Position numbers and translations under genes: made by a program. DNA of 64,000 nt, from assembly GCA_012845835.1 (NCBI GenBank), contig JABAKD010000006.1:6378318-6442317 (forward strand), in the 5' to 3' direction. The stretch comes from Undaria pinnatifida (taxonomy: Eukaryota > Sar > Phaeophyceae > Laminariales > Alariaceae). Positions 50,741 through 64,000 of the stretch are shown one piece after another. The stretch's first letter is position 1; each line of letters starts with the position of its first letter. The notes beneath the pieces were generated by a model. That model saw only the letters and a program-made list of their open reading frames with translations, was not told where the DNA came from and did not search any database.

Positions 50741-52825
50741 TATTATAAAAATTAAAATACACTCCAGCTGTGAGATCGAAGATTTCGTCGAAACTCATCT
50801 TTGCAAGCTGTGTGTGATACTCCGATCGCGCGCATTACGAGTTGTGTGTCCTCATTAAGGATATAGGTCGGCGACTCCCCTTACAACTACAGTGTAGCTA
50901 TCAGGGTCAACAGGATGATTTTAGTCAGTCTGTGCGCGGAAACTATAAAACCCGTTTCTGAGGGGGACAAAATCTGACAGCTGTGAAGGGAAAGGGGGGC
51001 CTGGTTTTGATCAAAAGCGAGCGGGTTTGGAGGGGGGCGGGGGGGTGGGGGGAAAGGGGCAATTTGTGCATGTAAGCTATAAATCCTTTCGAGGGGATAA
51101 ATCTGACGGTTTTGGCACCAGGATATTATTGGGGGCGGGAGGGGGGGGGGGCAGCTCAATATGTGCCTGGAAACTATACATTATTTTGAGGGGATAAATG
51201 TGACATTTTTGGAAATAATACATCAGTTTATCATGTATATCCTGGGGTAATTCGTACAATCAGTGAGTAAAGAGAGGGTGGAGTGTTCGAGGGGGTGGGG
51301 TTGGGATGGGTTGGGGGGGGAGGGTGGGAGGTGGGGGCGGGGGGGCGGGGGCGGGGGGGGGGGGGGACGGCTTTAGGTGAGGGGTTTGTTTTACGTGTGG
51401 TGCTAGGTCTAGGCGAAGGTGCGGGTGATGGGGAAGAAGGGGGCGTTCGAGGCGGGGGGGGGGGGGGACACAGCGGCATGGATGGCTCTTGAAAGATAAT
51501 GAGGTGATATCCTGTGCGTGAAGTGTTTATTAATGTGGTGGATTTCGATATTTGGTGGGGCGTTTGAGTAAGGGAGAGCAAGAGGGGGGGGGGAGGGGGG
51601 GGGGGGATTTTCAGGAGGTTTAGGTCACAAATAATATTCAAATACACGTCGGCTGTGAGATCAAAGATATGTATCAGCTTGTTATTCGCGTGGTGCAAGG
51701 TCTAGGCGATCGTGCAGGTGGTCGGGAAAGAGGGGGCGTTGGAGCGGGGGGGGGGGGGGGGGGGGGGGGAGGGGGGGGAACACAGCGGCATGGGTGGCTC
51801 TCAAAAGATAATGAGGTGATATCTTGTGCGTGAAGTGTTTATTAATGTGGCGGATTTCGATATTTGGTGGGGCGTTTGAGTAAGGGAGAGCAAGAGGGGG
51901 GGGGGGGGGATTTTTAGGAGGTTTAGGTCACAAATAATATTCAAGTACACACTTCGGCTGTGAGATCAATGATATGTAGCAGCTTGTTATGCGCGTGGTG
52001 CTAGGTCTAGGCGATCGTGTAGGTGGTCGGAAAAGAGGGGGCGTTGGAAGGGGGGGGGGGGGGATATAATTGAAAACTACGTCATGGATGGTCAGAAAGA
52101 TAATGACGTGATATCAACTGCGTATAGGTGTTTATTACTCAGGCCGATTTTGATTGTGAGTGGGGCGTTTGGACAGACTAGGCGGAAGGGGGGGGGGGGA
52201 TCGGGGGACGGAGGGGCGGGGGGGGGGAAGGGTTGGGGTTTGTTATGAAAAAGAGGTCAGTGGAGGGGGAGGGGAGGGGGGGGGGGGGGGGGGGCGGGGG
52301 GCGAGACATTTCAATATGTGCGCGGAAACTATAAATTCTCAAAGGGGACAAACCTGACGATGAAGCAATAAGACATCCCTTTATACCATCTGGCTTGTAA
52401 TGTTTACTATTCTAGAAGGTTTGATGTTAGATGCAGCATGCAACCCAGTGTTTAAGTGTAGTACATAACGTGTTAAATCTTCATAGTTTGTTGTTGTATG
52501 ATACATCGATCGAAAGCTAGAATATTTTATAGACTATTTGTAGGTACCATTATTTTCTGACATCGCTAATTATAAGAAAGAGATACGTATTGTCAAATGC
52601 AACAGGCGAGGTGAGGTAGTCATGCACTGTTTGTCACCATCATCATACAGTTACCATTATTATCGACATCGCTAATTATACGCAAGAGATACGTATTGCC
52701 AAATACAGCATGCGAGGTGATGTATGTGGCCATGTGCTGTCTCCGTCATTGAGCATTAGAGGGAGGGATGCGAATCGTCAGTTTTAAAGGAACGCTTGGT
52801 ATACATGTGCTCAATTATATATATA
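50741..52825 (+). repeat. Inverted repeat, right arm; extra sequence absent from copy 1
   Basis: In copy 1 the flanks of this segment are adjacent (16098/16099: CCTCATCAT then GTATGATTTG). Here about 2.1 kb lie between CCTCATCAT and ATATGATTTG. It matches the reverse complement of 46324-48229. It is longer because a ~315-bp family A unit (51470 and 51785) is duplicated. G runs exceed 20 near 51740 and 52275. Confidence 0.92.
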
Positions 52826-54900
52826 TATATGATTTGTTTTCTTGACTATCGTAATGGTTGGTGTTGGTATTTTTACTTTTGGTTGGCGAATTTGAGCTAG
52901 ATCTAACATCGTAGTCTTATCTATTTTTCAAATTTATTACTGAAGTTTCCACTTATTATACTGCTCTATCATACGTGTGGTAGGTGGTTTACTACGTTTT
53001 TTCTCCGCTTCAATATCGGGAGGAGTACGAATACAACATCATACCTATTTCGTAAATTTATTACTACTGTTGTTTCCAGTTAGTTCACATCTACCACACG
53101 ACCAGGTATGCTGGTGTTATTTTGCCGCTGTTATTGAACTTGCTGCTCTGTCTCATCAGTGTTTTTTGTGTAGTCGCCCAGCATCGCAGGTTGGACTACA
53201 GCAGGTATTGAGGCCGCGCGCATTATTAGTTACCAATTGATAGTAACCGGCTAAAAACACCCGGTTTTCGGCCCGGTTTAGAACTTAATATGAACGCCAC
53301 GTTATCCTTGTATATATTATGTTTTCCTCCTCGAAGGTGCCTATCTCTGGTTGTGCCGAAGATAGCTACCCGAAACGTGGAGCAAAATAGAAAAACGGGC
53401 GTAAATGGTTCGCATTCCTCGTACCGCAGCTTGTTTGTTAGAAGATGATCAAAAAGCAAGTGAACCCCAACGAGCCCGAATCTCGCTACCGCCCACGAGC
53501 GTTGGGAGAAGCTTAAGCTATCTGCTGTTTGTAACATGCGATAAGTTTATGAGGTAGGTGCGATCATCAGTCCGTAGTAGACGAACTAAATTCTCGACGA
53601 AAACACAACCACACGCCTACATCAACCCCGAACCAAGCCGAGCACGAACAGAACAAAAAATGGGTTGCCCAGCAGGAATACATCGTGCCGCTCTATCCGA
53701 TGCCGTGGCCGGTGGCGAGTGAGTTCAGCAGCGAATCTTTCGCTCGCCGTTGTGCAACTATGGTACGCTGTACAGTCACACCATCTGAACAACTATTCCT
53801 GGATCAAGCTGCGCAGAGGCTGGCGCACAAGAACTTAGGCGATATGCGCGGGTTTACAAGCCTGTTGATCGCCACTAAGTTAGCAGGTTCCCATAAAATT
53901 GCACTGACACAACACCGGGCAGATACAGCATGTATGTAACATATCAAAGTCGCAGCAGCACGTAGAAAGGTGTACACCATTATCATAACCTCAACGTCAA
54001 GTTTTTCTGTCGATGGCGTAGTAAGTAGAGTAGCCAGACGCCAGGGGTAGCTACACCTGCATCGATCTAGACGGCTACTCTAAAAGGGCGAGAAAACCTG
54101 ACTGATTCACGTACCAAGGACGTAGTCTAGCATTTGAGCTCTCGGTATATCACACCAAAGTTTCACGTTTTTCTTCAACGTTATAAGGAAGGACTCGATT
54201 GCGCCTAAGCGTCATCGTGGCTTGCATCGAATGAGAGCGAGATGCTCTGGCCACATGCGCGGTGCGAACAGGAACCTACAGCAGTGTAGGCTGCTGCTGT
54301 ACCTTTCCACCCGTTCGACCCTATGGTTGAGAAGGGCTGCTATATACTGTAGGAATTTATCTAGGGTACCAGGTACACTTTACCTATAAGCCGTACGCCA
54401 ACGAAATCAACAAGTGTTCAGAAACATCATACCTGGTACAGGTTTGCAGTCCGAACCGCCTCGTACGACAGTGCGCGTTATTCCATAGTGAGTGTATAAC
54501 AGGGAGAGGTCGACAGTATTTCTTCACAAAATGTCGTACTCCAATCGTGATACAGCAGTTGTGGTGCCTCCACGACAGTTGTACGTTCAAGCCGGGTATA
54601 TAAGCACGACATGCGATGACCACCGATAATCCGCACACCGCCCCTGTCTGTAACTACCTCGTATCTGCGGCAATCGACTTCATAACCACCACGTTTCGTG
54701 GGGACCGAGACGTATTCAACTGACGCGATATAGTGAGACCACTCCTCCTAGCTGACCACACGTAGTTCCTAGCCGACGGTACGTGTCTATCGCCTCACCG
54801 TAGTATAGTGCAGTATCTTCTTGCAGTATTTCGAGGTAGACAAGGGCTGTAGCTAGTAGCTGTAAGCTGAACAAGTTGGGTAGAAATCGTTGTGTGATGG

Positions 54901-55134
54901 ATGGGCAAGGTCGCTAGGTTTTGGGGGCATGACTCTGATGACTCTGGTTGGCGGTTGCTCGTCAACGCGGCGAAACTCGGCAGGATGTATCCTGTTATTA
55001 TGCCTTGGCTCTTCCAATTATTCTTGGCGAGTGCCGTCTCGTGCGGATTGGATAGCATCGTTTCACAATGTAACCGCATGTTTGCGAACGGACCAATCAT
55101 GAGTGCACGAGGGTCTCGATCACCCCCGGTGTAA
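54901..55134 (+). CDS. Copy-2 partner of the conserved 77-codon frame
   Basis: Differs from 18165-18398 at four bases (Ser to Trp, one silent, and Thr-His to Met-Tyr), all in the first third. The last two thirds and the first bases after the stop are identical. Same doubts as its partner. Confidence 0.25.
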   Translation: MGKVARFWGHDSDDSGWRLLVNAAKLGRMYPVIMPWLFQLFLASAVSCGLDSIVSQCNRMFANGPIMSARGSRSPPV

Positions 55135-58100
55135 AATTACCACCAAAACTTCCCTGTTCTAACTGGAACTATCCTCTCGAATTGGTACGTTGTTGGGGTT
55201 CGTTGGTGGCATGCGGTATAGTCAGCTTCCGTTCTCAGTCTATATACATATACGTGTAATCCAGTATGGGCTTGAAACGCACGAAGGCTTGCCTTCGATT
55301 TCCCTTCTGCTAAATATTCTCGTCAAATTTTCCGCTCGCTGCACCTGTACTATTATCGTGTACAGCCTGGCTCACGCAAAACAAATCCAAAATATCTTCC
55401 CCATGAATGCCGCTCGCAATATCCAGTCAAAATGTCAATATTTCGTATCATCCTTGCCCCACGAGCAAAAGAAGAGGGTGACAGCTGGGCAGGTTTTTGT
55501 ATTATGGTCTCCGGTTGTCTCTAGGAGCGAAAATGGTATCGGCCAACGGCAAGCCATCAATTTTTTCAATAATATCCAGACCTGTACCAGTCCAAGCGTA
55601 GGCGGGAACACAAAATGCGCCGCACTTTGCACGATCCGGTTGGGCGTACTCCCAGGCAGGCTTGCATAAATGTTCGCGAAAAACAAATCGACCATCTGAC
55701 CTGCCCGTGTTGAACATTAAACTGAATCTGGCGAAAAACTGGATCCTACACCAAAACAAAGTCATTTGAAGGAAATGACGTATATTGCTTATTTTCACGC
55801 GAAAAAGTTAAAATGTCCACGCCGTTTTTGTGAGATAGACCCTTAACTTTTGCACACGTGTTCTACATGCCCATCCCGGGGTCTGACCTTCGAGGGTGTT
55901 TCGTTTTTGTTTTTTCGCCGAAAATGTTTGGGCTAAGGTGGTCGACATTGTCAGGAATATCTTAACTGACGAAAAATCAATGGAAGCAAGCAAACAATAT
56001 ACAACATCGGGTGAGGCCTTCGTGAGGCCACATAAAAGACGTGTCCAAAAATACACAGTCTGAATAAAAAAAACGCGTGGAAATTCACCAGGGAATACAC
56101 TTGGGGTTTCTAACGTTAACCAGCCCGTACCACTCTTCAGTTGTTTTTATGTACTTCCTTGAGAGTCTTTCCACTCCACAGTTTCTGGAGCCTGTTTCAA
56201 GACCAGGCATTTGATCCTGCCAGCGAGAGTGTGAGGAAAACAACGGCAACAACAAAAGCCCCAACAACGGCAACGACCTCACAAAATCAATCTCCAATGA
56301 GGTCGGACGATGTGTGATGGACCGTTGAGTTAAACGTGAAAGCCTTTTCGTGGCTCTTTTCCTTCTGTGGATCAACCATACGGACGTACGACCTGCCGAT
56401 TGGCACATATAGCACGGGCTCGAAGCACGGCCGCCGTTGTACCGCCCTCTGCTGTGCGGCTGCATATGACTTATTTCGCGGCGGGGCTAACCGGCCCTTT
56501 TTTTCATCGTTTTTCTGTTTCTGTTTGCCCATCATAGGACACTACTCACGCCCCAAGCCATACGAATGCGCTATTAAAACCACACAATCACAGAAGCACC
56601 GTTCGTGGCGATCACAATGGCAAGAGATGCCAGCGGCGCCGCTGTTGTACGTAAGGCCTGAGTGAGCCATGTGTTCGCGTCAAGCAAGGCTAGAAGACGT
56701 TGAAAAACCTAAACCATAGTCCAGAGAACCTCCACTGCAAAATAACAAGCCAAGTTTGTAGACCAAAACAATAGAAAACAATCACATGCAGTTGGGTTTT
56801 AAGTGTTTTATCTCCGTCGGTCGTTTCTTCTTTTGACCTTTCTTTATTACGATTAAAAACAGCATATCGATGCACGTGGTCAGAATGATTTTGACCGCCG
56901 CACCCGAATAGACCGCTGATAGTTACTGTTTGTTGCTGCGGCAGAAAACCTGCATGGAACCGGAAGAATTCAACAGCACAGCACTTAGCCGACACGGGAG
57001 CAACCGCAGCAGCTTGGGCAGACTGAGCGGAGCACAACTTTCCACGTCGAGTCGCCCGGAGCACAAGCTTAGCATACAAAAGCATTCTGAAAACACGGAG
57101 AAGCCCGGTCTTCAACGGTACCTCGTCCTTGGTTGTGGATACACCGCCCTAGCTCTCGGCTGCATGCCGTGTGCTGTTTCTACGCTCGGGTGTTGTACGC
57201 GGGGGTAGAAGGTTGGTACGGCGGCTATATCACTTGGTCTCGCAAGCGTCATGGGGTCGGCAAGCAGGAGGGGCGACCCCTATACCCAAGGTTGTTTACC
57301 CCCCGTCGCGCGACAGGATGCCTCCGAGCAGGGACGAGCGTGAGGGATACGGAACGCCGAAGAAGGCGGGACCGGTTGGCGGGCGGATCATCTTAGAAGG
57401 AAAAAGTCAATGACGAAGCAAGCGTTCGCCCCTTAGCCTCGACTGCAGTTTGCTGTGCAGTGAGCAAGCGCCTCTTTTGCCGACTTTCGTTCCGTAGCCG
57501 GGCGCGTCTGGGACGGTGGCGGAGGAGTGGGAGTAGAGGGGGGGTGGAGATGTCGAGTTTGATTAGATTGCTGGTTCGGGTTCTGACGCGCGGATGGGGC
57601 ACTGTGCGCCTTTACGAGCAAGGAACAGGATTGTCACTCGCGCGAGTGACCCCGAACCCCTTACACAGAACAACCCAAACGTGGGCACCGTACCGTAGTC
57701 TTGGTCCCTACTGGGCTTCGACGTCGGTCAACACTTATCGATGAAACGTCGGATTGCACCCTTTCCGGGGGTGCTTTTACAACACTCGGCCCTGCAATCG
57801 GAACAGAAAAGATTGGGATTAATCGTGCTCCTTGATTCTGGCAACGTGGCAGGCTTACCCAAAGCACGCACAGGGCGGAGGCGATGCGGCAATTGACCAA
57901 CGGTCGAACGGAGCATTAAACGATCTCGTCGGGCGCTCAATCAGTCGTCAACTCTTGTCGTCAATCGGCCAATTGGGCGCGCAAGACTGCACGAACACCA
58001 CTAAAACCGCCGCTGAACCGGGGACATTCCTCGACGAGTTTGACAAAAAATCAAGCCGACTTACTACGCAGCGCAGCACATTTCTGCCATCAAAAAGCGC

Positions 58101-60183
58101 GGTTGCTGTGTCACAAATTATAAGGCATCAATGATAGCATAAGAGGGGTTTGATCGAGACATTCTCGACGTTGTCAAATGAGAAAAAGCCTGGCATATTG
58201 GAACATTGACGCTGCAGTCCACTGTTAATAGTATCAATATGAATCATAGTCACTCCCCTGGGTACGCTAAGTGCCTTATTCTAGAGGCAGAGAAATTCAG
58301 AATGCTTGGAATGTCGGTTTGTTACTTCCCGTCGGTGTATTGTACATTCTTGTTGTACATAACATCCCATCGTAAGTATCGGGGAATACTGCGGGGATTA
58401 TTGCAAGGACGGTAGGTCGGCCGCTACGTATAACAACTCGTATCGTACATCCGTCTGTGGCATGTGCATTGTGCCGTATCGATCTGGTCGTGGTCAGCCC
58501 CACCTAGGTCACTGCTTACGTTTGCTTCCCCCCTTACATCTCTTGACGTTGCAATTTCTCTTTTTCCCTTGTTCTGTTTTCTACTCCTTTGGTTTCAATA
58601 TGTTCTCCCTTTACATAAGCGCCACTTTCCAAGCTACGTTCTCATTTCGTCATCACCACAAGCACACTTCGAGGCCACCTCTGCAGCTCATTTCATTGAG
58701 TCAGGGTCTCGACACACAACATTTTAAAAAGGTACGATCCACGCCCTTTACTTGCTGGCACCACGCAACGGCGCCCCGCTGAGTTCACCCAGCGTTTCCG
58801 AGAAAGTCTACGAATGAACTGCATTTCCTCTAGTGCGCATAATATTCTGACGTTTCTTCATAAGCAAGATTATCCTCGACCTAAAAGCATCAAAACTACG
58901 AGAACACCAAATACATCCGTATTGTTTGAGAGAGGAGACTTCTTTCACGTTCTACGCGAGAACAAGGTGTGAAGGCTGCTGGTGCTTTCACGCGTCGTGC
59001 AGCAGGTATGGAGTCCTGGTTCGCGCTGTCATTCGCGCGAAGTCGTCTTCAAAACCGATTCGTCGACTACCAAGTAGTGCGCATTACGTACAAGAACTTA
59101 TCATCGTCAAATTTTCATGAAAACGAGACAATACCAACAGCTGTAACCTGCGTCAAAGGTTGTCGGCAACTCGGCTACGCAGCCAAACGATGGGGGCATT
59201 AACCCCAGCCGAGACGGGGTATTTTACATTACCCAACATCTGCGTTGACGGCTAGAAGTACGTTTCAGCCCCGAAGATTCTCCATCTTCTACTTCCTATC
59301 TAGAAGTACGTATCAGACTCGGACACACGCCTTACTGCATCTCGACGTTAACATATTTCACGTTTCCACACGTCGAAGTATGTTCCACTGCTATCACCCT
59401 ACTACGCGTACAGCGAGGTCTAGTCTGCTGTCAAAATACCAACCAAGGAACAATGTAAACGGCCAGCATCACGGACACATTACTCGAAATTCAATCATGC
59501 GTGATGAGTCTCTGCTAACAACAGAGAGGCGTCCCAGCGTGTGTACATCAGTTGCTGTGACCCGCTTTTCGGCACGCACAGAACAAATCAACACGACCAC
59601 AGCACGTTGACAGTTTGCGGGGGAAGGAACAGGGCAATTCCCGTCACCCTTGTCTAGACCTACTACATGGCCAACTCGACATCCCATACCGCGCTCGAAT
59701 CAGGACGACATCGACTGAACTTTATAAATCTCAACTCGTCGTACGACTTCTAGTACATCCTCAGGGCATCAACGTTATTTCAGGCCGTCCAACTGCAACG
59801 GCTAGCGCGACAATATCAGCTTAATCAGCTACCCTGTATCATTAGCGATTACACTTGAAACAAAACTACCTGCCACGACAGGAGCAGCTACCACTCCAAC
59901 GGCCAACAGAAACATCACCCCAGTCGAGCAACACGGGGCTTACCTCTAGGGGGCGGACTAAGCGTTGAGCTGGAAGATATCTCACCGAGCTCTTCCGCAA
60001 GAATTTTTTTTGGCAAAATCCTCCCCATTCTCTTTATGGGAACGGACAACACCATCGACTACCATCGCACACACTGCCAGCTCCAACAGGACCAGTGCCG
60101 GACGGTTCAATGTGCAGATGACCAAGGGAATCTCCAGTAAAATCGAGAATAGGTGAACGGTTCATTAACTGCAGTCTAGACTA

Positions 60184-60594
60184 ATGCCTACAACCGCCGT
60201 TTTCGACTCTACCAAAAGCCCGTTGAATACTTCACAAACGAGGGAGATGCTATTGGGTTTATATATTTCATATTGGGGTGCTGGGGACTCACAAAATGCA
60301 CCGCACGTGCTGCAGCTGCTGGAACCCAGGGTCCGCAACACAACATCAGCAACCACATCACCGGCCTCTGAGGCTGTACTCAACGAACAGAACAAAGGCG
60401 CGACGGCCACGAGAGGGCGGTCGATCATCGCCATGATCATCGCCATCATGAAAGACTTTCACTCACACCATCTACAGCAGCAACGTCGCCGTCTACCAGA
60501 GTTCTTCTACGCTTCAACAGCTACAAAGGGAACGGATGATAATTTCAACACCAGCAGCCGCAGCAACATCGATAGCATCACGAACACGAGCTAG
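60184..60594 (+). CDS. Copy-2 partner of the 136-codon frame
   Basis: Same start, stop and length as 23381-23791. Differences cluster in two places, near residues 11-12 and 87-96, and leave the middle (SYWGAGDSQNAPHVLQLLEP) unchanged. Unrecognised. Confidence 0.2.
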   Translation: MPTTAVFDSTKSPLNTSQTREMLLGLYISYWGAGDSQNAPHVLQLLEPRVRNTTSATTSPASEAVLNEQNKGATATRGRSIIAMIIAIMKDFHSHHLQQQRRRLPEFFYASTATKGTDDNFNTSSRSNIDSITNTS

Positions 60595-61544
60595 GTTTTC
60601 TTATTTTTATAATTGGGTTTTTGGGTCGGGAAAGCGTGTGTTGTTTTTTCCTAGCATCTTGTTTGTCAACGCGTAGTACGTACCTAGTTTGACATTCGTA
60701 CGAGAACTCCTTGTACTGCTCTACTACTGCTGAACGATACGTATTATCTTTCCGGTTCTCGACTTGCGTCGGCAAGAGTATTTTTGTTTTTCATTTTTTG
60801 GCTTTGCAGTCTCACCATTATCATGACCCAATTCTCGCATTATGCAAGTGCACGTAAACCATGGCAGTTTCGTAGTAGACTCGACTCGTCCGAGTTTGGA
60901 ATTCGTTCCTTGCCTCCTAAGTAGCTTTCGTTTCGGAGCATTAACAGCAATTCTTCGACTAAATCACACGGTTGATTTAAACGACTGCTCGATGATATAA
61001 GCACGTATAAACGTAGTGCAACATCGTTTCGGCTGACAGCATCAGTAGCAGCTGTGTTGTACTGATGAACTTACAAATAATGTTCCGTAATATTACGAGC
61101 ACACGGACTGCACGTGGTAAGTGCACAGTGGGGTATAGCGGTGGATACACATATTTATCCACAGTTTTGACTTTCTTCGATGTACAATTTGCATTACGAT
61201 TCACTTGAGGGGGTGCATTGACTCTGAAGCGCGCATTTTCTGACGCTTTCGCTTCCTTCGATGTACCTCGCCGATCAACAAAACTGCATAACGAGCAGAG
61301 TTTTAACGTCAAAACTACACCCACAGTGTATTTCCGTACCATCTGTATCGGTAGACGTTCTTCCGAGTACTCACGTACATGCATAAACACGCAATGGTAC
61401 GAATCTTCGCGGCATATACAGCGCCAGCGTCCAGAGTTTAGGTTTTAACGAGTTTCACGTAGCTCCAGGTATACGTTCAGGGGGCGTGTTGTACACCCAA
61501 CGGACGGGTTTGCGCCTCTTACCAAGTGTTTTTTTCGCTTGTAA

Positions 61545-61784
61545 TTACACTACTCGTATCTTCTTGGGACATAGTTTGATCCATATTACAGATGATAATA
61601 TTGCAGAACTGCATATTGCGTTGTTCCGATCGTATTTTGATTTTCGGAGTGGCATGGTTACATAAACTTTGCCGTTGCCATTTAGACGCAAAGGTCTGAA
61701 CATGACGTCGAATTTCTTTCGAGTATCAAGTTTCTCTATAGTAGCTACTGACTTCTCATCAAATGGGGCGTATTGATGTTTCAT
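61545..61784 (-). CDS. Copy-2 partner of the 79-codon frame
   Basis: Same 79-codon frame as 24741-24980, with mild replacements (Val/Ile, Glu/Asp, Leu/Ile twice, Asn/Thr, Pro/Ala) and about five silent changes. Unrecognised. Confidence 0.28.
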   Translation of the reverse strand: MKHQYAPFDEKSVATIEKLDTRKKFDVMFRPLRLNGNGKVYVTMPLRKSKYDRNNAICSSAILSSVIWIKLCPKKIRVV

Positions 61785-64000
61785 GGACTTCGTACATTGC
61801 TATCTTCTCCAATCGCAGTCACCACCCTGAGGTCACTGATTGTCTGAATCTAGATGCAGAGAAATACAATATGCTGGGAATATCGGTTTGCTACTTCACG
61901 CCGGTGTATTGTACCCGGTATATGCTACCTTTACATCGTAAGTATCGGCGAACGTTGCAAGGCATCTTGCAAGGAACTTACCCTTAGGAAGGTCGGTCGG
62001 TCGGTACGTACAACATTTCGTAGAGTATATCTGCCCATGCATGGCATATGCATTGTGCCGTATCGATCAGATCCTGGTCAGCCCAACCTCGTTCCCACTC
62101 ATCATGTTTGTCTCTCTCCTTACACCTCCTGACGGTTCCGTTACTCCTTCTCCTCCTTCTATAATCTACTTCTTTGGTTTTCATCTTTTGGCCGGACGTG
62201 TGCCATTTTGCAAACCAGGTTTTCTTTGTCTTCTCCGTCACAAGTGGCCGTCACAGACACTTCGGTGGCACGTATGCAGCCCTTGTCAACCAGGTCAGAC
62301 CTTCAATACACACCATTTTAGAATGACAACTCTAATCAAAGACAATCGAGAAAACGACGCTTGCGTGGAGGATTATACGAGATAAAGTGCTGACATCGTT
62401 GTCCACAATCATGCAGAACGCACAAAGATGCACATCGTACAATATTCCGTGCCATAGCCTAAGCAACTTCGGTATTTGTAGTGTGGCCAATATATGATGC
62501 TTTGTTGCTCGACTACGAGGAGACAACCGGAGAATTTCAACCGGTTTGAAATTGCCATCGCTCACCAACTTTGAGTCCATCCCTCCACTGCACCTTTAAC
62601 GCGTACTAATGCCGTGGGGTAAGCACCCATTGCATTCAGAATGCCCCAAGGATTTACAAGAGCAGGCGGTTCAATATCCGTTGAGTAACTTGATACCGGT
62701 CACTGTTTCGAAGAGTTGGCACCTTACGCCTGCCGTAACCGTTGTGGCACCAGAGCATGTCCTTGTCCTCGCCACGATGTCTTCGCCTTCTCCCTCAAGT
62801 AGGTGAACACACCATTCGTCGCCTGACGTTTGCCGTGTTGGAAGCGGGATGATGTCCTTCTCATTGGTGATCTGCCCTCGTGTCCATGCTCTACTGCCGT
62901 TGCGATTCGTGTAGCACTGTTTCAAGTGCACACACGTGTCACACTTAGTGAGGTTTGCACAACACAAGGAGAGCCGTTGTTCAGGCGATGGAACGCTCGT
63001 TAATCGGTCGCATATTCAACTTGATCGGTATCGGTGGAATTGGATCCTGAGTAAAACGGATGATGCAATGCAGATGATACGTGTTTACAGAGAAGTGGGC
63101 AGGTGGAGAGTAGTTAAAGTTTCGTCAAACGAATCACTCATAGCAGCATACGCTTTGCCAGCGACAAGTTGGTTATTGCGTCAATCGACCGCTGAAATCA
63201 AGAAGCCCGTTCGTAGGTGGAGGGAACTTGCCCTGATTATCTAAGACATTATTAACCCCGTGTAACGTGCGTGTATAATTCTGTGCGAGAAAAGAGGGTT
63301 CTTGACAACTGGTCACCGGTTGTGCGACCTGGAACTTGAAAACAGGGATATGGTCGTGAACGAGAATGTTTTTGCGAGCAGTACGTTGTTTAACCAACGT
63401 CTGCTTGCGTTTCAGGTTCACCACTGGCAGTGCGACAGAGGTATGTGCCTGGTACCGGATCATGTGCATCGTGTTTGTAGTCACTGACCGAGCAGTAAGT
63501 CGTAGCTAGCCTTTACCCATGCGTTTGTTTCCGGAGTCAGGTGTGCTACAACCATTTTGATCCGTGTCATGTCCATGTGGTCATGGTTACTACGCAACGG
63601 TGGATATGAGGTACCACGTATTAATATGTGTTGAATTCAAATGCTGCAGTTTAGCTCATTATACATATATATATAAAAAAATCATTTTTGACTTCAGAGA
63701 TTCAGTGAGGAGCTTTTTTACGTCTCGGTCTAAGTATGCCATTCGCGGAACGGGATTTTTCGGTCAAATAGCTTCGTTCGAGCTCCGGCTTCGAGGGGAG
63801 GCTCCAACACCCCCAACACCCCTCGCCCTGCCGTGTCCGTTCCGCACATCGACGTGATCGCGGCCGGATGCCGAGCGAGACAAGCGAAAAATTGCAAAAA
63901 AAGCTCTTGTCGAGGAGGAATTCCGGAGATTTTGGTTGTATCTTATTGTCTTCAGCGCATGGATGATTTACAAAATTGGCATCATTTCAAAACGGTAGTT

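Larger units (their letters stand above)
52826..64000 (+). repeat. Segmental duplication copy 2, right part (continues beyond the window)
   Basis: Collinear with 16099-27186. The match is still strong at the last base, so the true duplication is longer. Paired frames worth noting are 53685-53939, 54901-55134, 60184-60594 (+) and 61545-61784 (-). Many copy-1 frames are broken here, for example the 161-codon frame of 20191 and the 138-codon frame of 26038, which has an in-frame TAG near 62912. The GAGCGAGACAAGCGA repeat recurs at 63690-64000. Confidence 0.95.

Overview
The window looks like a gene-poor, repeat-dominated stretch of a eukaryotic nuclear chromosome. The evidence is a Ty1/copia LTR retrotransposon with intact LTRs and target-site duplication, tRNA-derived SINE-like sequences with RNA polymerase III A and B boxes, an 8-kb satellite with higher-order structure, very long homopolymeric G/C tracts, plausible GT-AG splice signals, and almost no long open reading frames. 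I cannot name the species. The copia RNase H region and the low gene density would suit an alga or other protist (stramenopile or red alga), but this is inference.

Layout. 1-735 is a mosaic of two dispersed families: family A is punctuated by poly-G tracts, and family B is a tandem repeat of about 290-355 bp carrying GTGGGGCTCTGAGGTCGCC. The same 735 bp recur at 40118-40845. 736-2700 is non-coding, with short duplications, strong hairpins and a GC-rich island. 2703-11010 is a satellite: a diverged, heterogeneous left part and a homogeneous core (about 7690-10620) built from alternating 137-bp and 90-bp units in a 1.25-1.27 kb higher-order repeat. 11010-13660 is mostly featureless. From 13664 to 27186 runs copy 1 of a large direct segmental duplication; copy 2 runs from about 48250 past the window end. 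Substitution divergence is about 4% in five blocks compared by eye. Copy 2 holds an extra 2.1 kb (50741-52825), which is the right arm of a ~2-kb inverted repeat whose left arm (46324-48229) lies just outside copy 2.

27187-39200 is the least repetitive part and the only place with plausible host genes: a 465-codon minus-strand reading frame (34990-36387) ending beside a consensus splice donor, and two overlapping minus-strand coding pieces (32163-32812) preceded by a good splice acceptor. Neither is recognised. This part also carries tRNA-derived SINE-like heads (28650-29175 and 30010-30070).

39205-46323 is nested repeats: families A and B, a tandem tRNA-derived SINE-like repeat (41157-41800), and a young, internally deleted copia element (42517-46078) inserted into a family B unit with a 5-bp AGCCC duplication. 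Its LTRs differ by about 3 substitutions in 407 bp, so it is younger than the segmental duplication. I see no rRNA gene, intact tRNA gene or CRISPR array, and no gene set that works together as a pathway.
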